DNA of 14,605 bases from DATKMS01 sp035541735 (GTDB lineage Bacteria; Desulfobacterota; Binatia; HRBIN30). Below, piece after piece: positions 13,577-14,605 of the stretch (positions are counted from its first letter, which is position 1; each line of letters opens with the position of its first letter). The notes under the pieces were generated by a model. That model did no database searches. It worked only from the letters and a program-made list of their open reading frames with translations, and had not been told where the DNA came from. Location of the stretch: NCBI GenBank assembly GCA_035541735.1, contig DATKMS010000476.1:1-14605 (forward strand). The letters run 5' to 3'. The position numbers and the translations under genes were made by a program.

Positions 13577-14605
13577 ATGCCTGCGATGGATGTGCGTGAG
13601 ATGGAGCAGCGGCTGGCGGTCTTCATCGCCCGCCAGGTCGGTGTCCCCGAGGTCACGGTCTGTGGGTTGCGGCGCTTGGCGGGGGGCGCGTCGCGTGAAA
13701 TCTGGTCCGTCGATGTAAGCTACGAGCAGAACGGCCGGCGCGTCTCTCTGCCGTTGGTGTTGCGGCGCGATCCGGCCGCAGCCGCCGTCGGCTCGCCGCG
13801 ACGTGATGAATTCGACCTGCTGCGGGCCGCCACCGCCACGGGCGTCCCGGTTCCAAAGGTCTATTGGGTGAGCGACGACATCGCGACGCTGGGCGCCTCC
13901 TTCTTCCTGATGGATCGCATCGAGGGGGAGACCCTCGCCCGCCGCCTGCTACGTGACGACCTCTACGCCGAAGCGCGGCGTGTCATGACCGGGCAACTCG
14001 GCGGGATTCTGGCGAGCATCCATCGCATCGACCGCGAAAAGCACCGGCTAACCTTCTTGGCCGAACCGCCAGCGGGGGAACCGCCGGCCAAAGCGGAGCT
14101 CGACCGCTTCGAACAGATCTTTCGCGCCATCGCTCCGGATCCCCACCCGACGTTCGAGATCGCCTTCCGCTGGCTGCGCGCGCGCCTGCCGCCAGTCGAC
14201 CGTCGCGTGGTGGTACACGGCGACTTCCGCATCGGCAATGTCATCTTCGGACCCGATGGAGTGCGCGCCGTGCTCGATTGGGAGTTGGCGCACATCGGCG
14301 ATCCTATGGAGGATCTCGGTTGGATCTGCGTACGCTCGTGGCGTTTTGGAAACGATGCTCTCCCGGTTGGCGGTATCGGCACGCGTGAGGAGCTGTTTCG
14401 TGCCTACGAGCAGGCCGGTGGTGCCGCCGTCCACCCCCAACATGTCCGCTTCTGGGAAGTGCTCGGCAACCTGAAGTGGGGCATCATGACCATCATGCAG
14501 GCCAAGACGCATCTCGATGGGTTGGTGAAAAGCGTCGAGCTGGCAAGCCTCGGCCGCCGTACAGCCGAGATGGAACTGGAGCTGTTGAACCTCATCGATG
14601 CCTAG
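13577..14605 (+). CDS. APH-family phosphotransferase, ACAD10/11 kinase-domain type
   Basis: The 342-residue protein has the aminoglycoside phosphotransferase/choline kinase fold. Residues about 28-45 form the nucleotide loop (RRLAGGASREIWSV), and LPLVLRRDP (59-66) matches the ACAD10/11-type beta-3 strand. FFLMDRIEGETL (109-120) is the hinge. HGDFRIGN (214-221) holds the catalytic loop, with likely catalytic Asp216, and VLDWELAHIGDPMEDLGW (232-249) holds the metal-binding Asp234. Bacterial members of this subgroup often sit near acyl-CoA dehydrogenases and are linked to 4-hydroxy fatty acid or other acyl-CoA catabolism; none is visible here. ATG 13577 is used; ATG 13586 has a better-spaced AAGG (13572-13575, 10 nt). 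It lies 66 nt after the kinase gene, perhaps in the same transcript. The stop is at the window end. Confidence 0.9.
   Translation: MPAMDVREMEQRLAVFIARQVGVPEVTVCGLRRLAGGASREIWSVDVSYEQNGRRVSLPLVLRRDPAAAAVGSPRRDEFDLLRAATATGVPVPKVYWVSDDIATLGASFFLMDRIEGETLARRLLRDDLYAEARRVMTGQLGGILASIHRIDREKHRLTFLAEPPAGEPPAKAELDRFEQIFRAIAPDPHPTFEIAFRWLRARLPPVDRRVVVHGDFRIGNVIFGPDGVRAVLDWELAHIGDPMEDLGWICVRSWRFGNDALPVGGIGTREELFRAYEQAGGAAVHPQHVRFWEVLGNLKWGIMTIMQAKTHLDGLVKSVELASLGRRTAEMELELLNLIDA

Overview
GC-rich bacterial DNA with dense genes on both strands. No mobile elements, CRISPR arrays or rRNA are visible. The first block (tail of pheS, pheT, ihfA, a small merR-type gene, then tRNA-Pro) is an arrangement familiar from deltaproteobacteria in the old broad sense (Myxococcota, Desulfobacterota, Binatota and relatives). 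High GC, frequent GTG starts and accessory genes of oxidative carbon metabolism (class III-like Zn alcohol dehydrogenase, ACAD10/11-type phosphotransferase, linalool dehydratase-like protein) fit a soil or water heterotroph of that kind. The phylum-level placement is inference.

Layout. (1) 1-3132, plus strand: translation and nucleoid block, pheS end / pheT / ihfA / merR-like, tightly packed. (2) 3267-3697: a small winged-helix-like protein whose stop lies 3 nt before a tRNA-Pro(GGG). (3) 3829-6100: a two-gene unit of a 106-aa two-helix membrane protein and a 644-aa protein with a membrane N-terminus and a linalool dehydratase/isomerase-like domain. (4) 6155-7231, minus: a zinc alcohol dehydrogenase convergent to it, with a stem-loop between. 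(5) 7412-8497, plus: a polytopic His-rich membrane protein of unknown function, divergent from the dehydrogenase. (6) 8573-11307, minus: PanE-type reductase, JAMM metalloprotease (4-nt overlap with panE) and a Na+/Ca2+-exchanger-like protein. (7) 11425-13510, plus: a sugar-1-phosphate nucleotidyltransferase followed 13 nt later by a galactokinase that looks like eukaryotic GALK2, a plausible two-step route from free sugar to NDP-sugar. (8) 13577-14605, plus: an APH/ACAD10-type phosphotransferase.

The most interesting part is region 3. The LDI-like domain keeps the two-cysteine CEP...C motif of linalool dehydratase/isomerase but, by my recalled alignment, has Trp where that enzyme has an active-site His. 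It is fused to a membrane anchor, has a small membrane partner upstream, and lies next to an alcohol dehydrogenase, as ldi and geoA do in the known monoterpene pathway. Its substrate is unknown. No gap without a gene exceeds 300 bases; the largest are 7232-7411 (AT-rich divergent spacer plus a GC hairpin), 3133-3266, 3698-3828 and 11308-11424.
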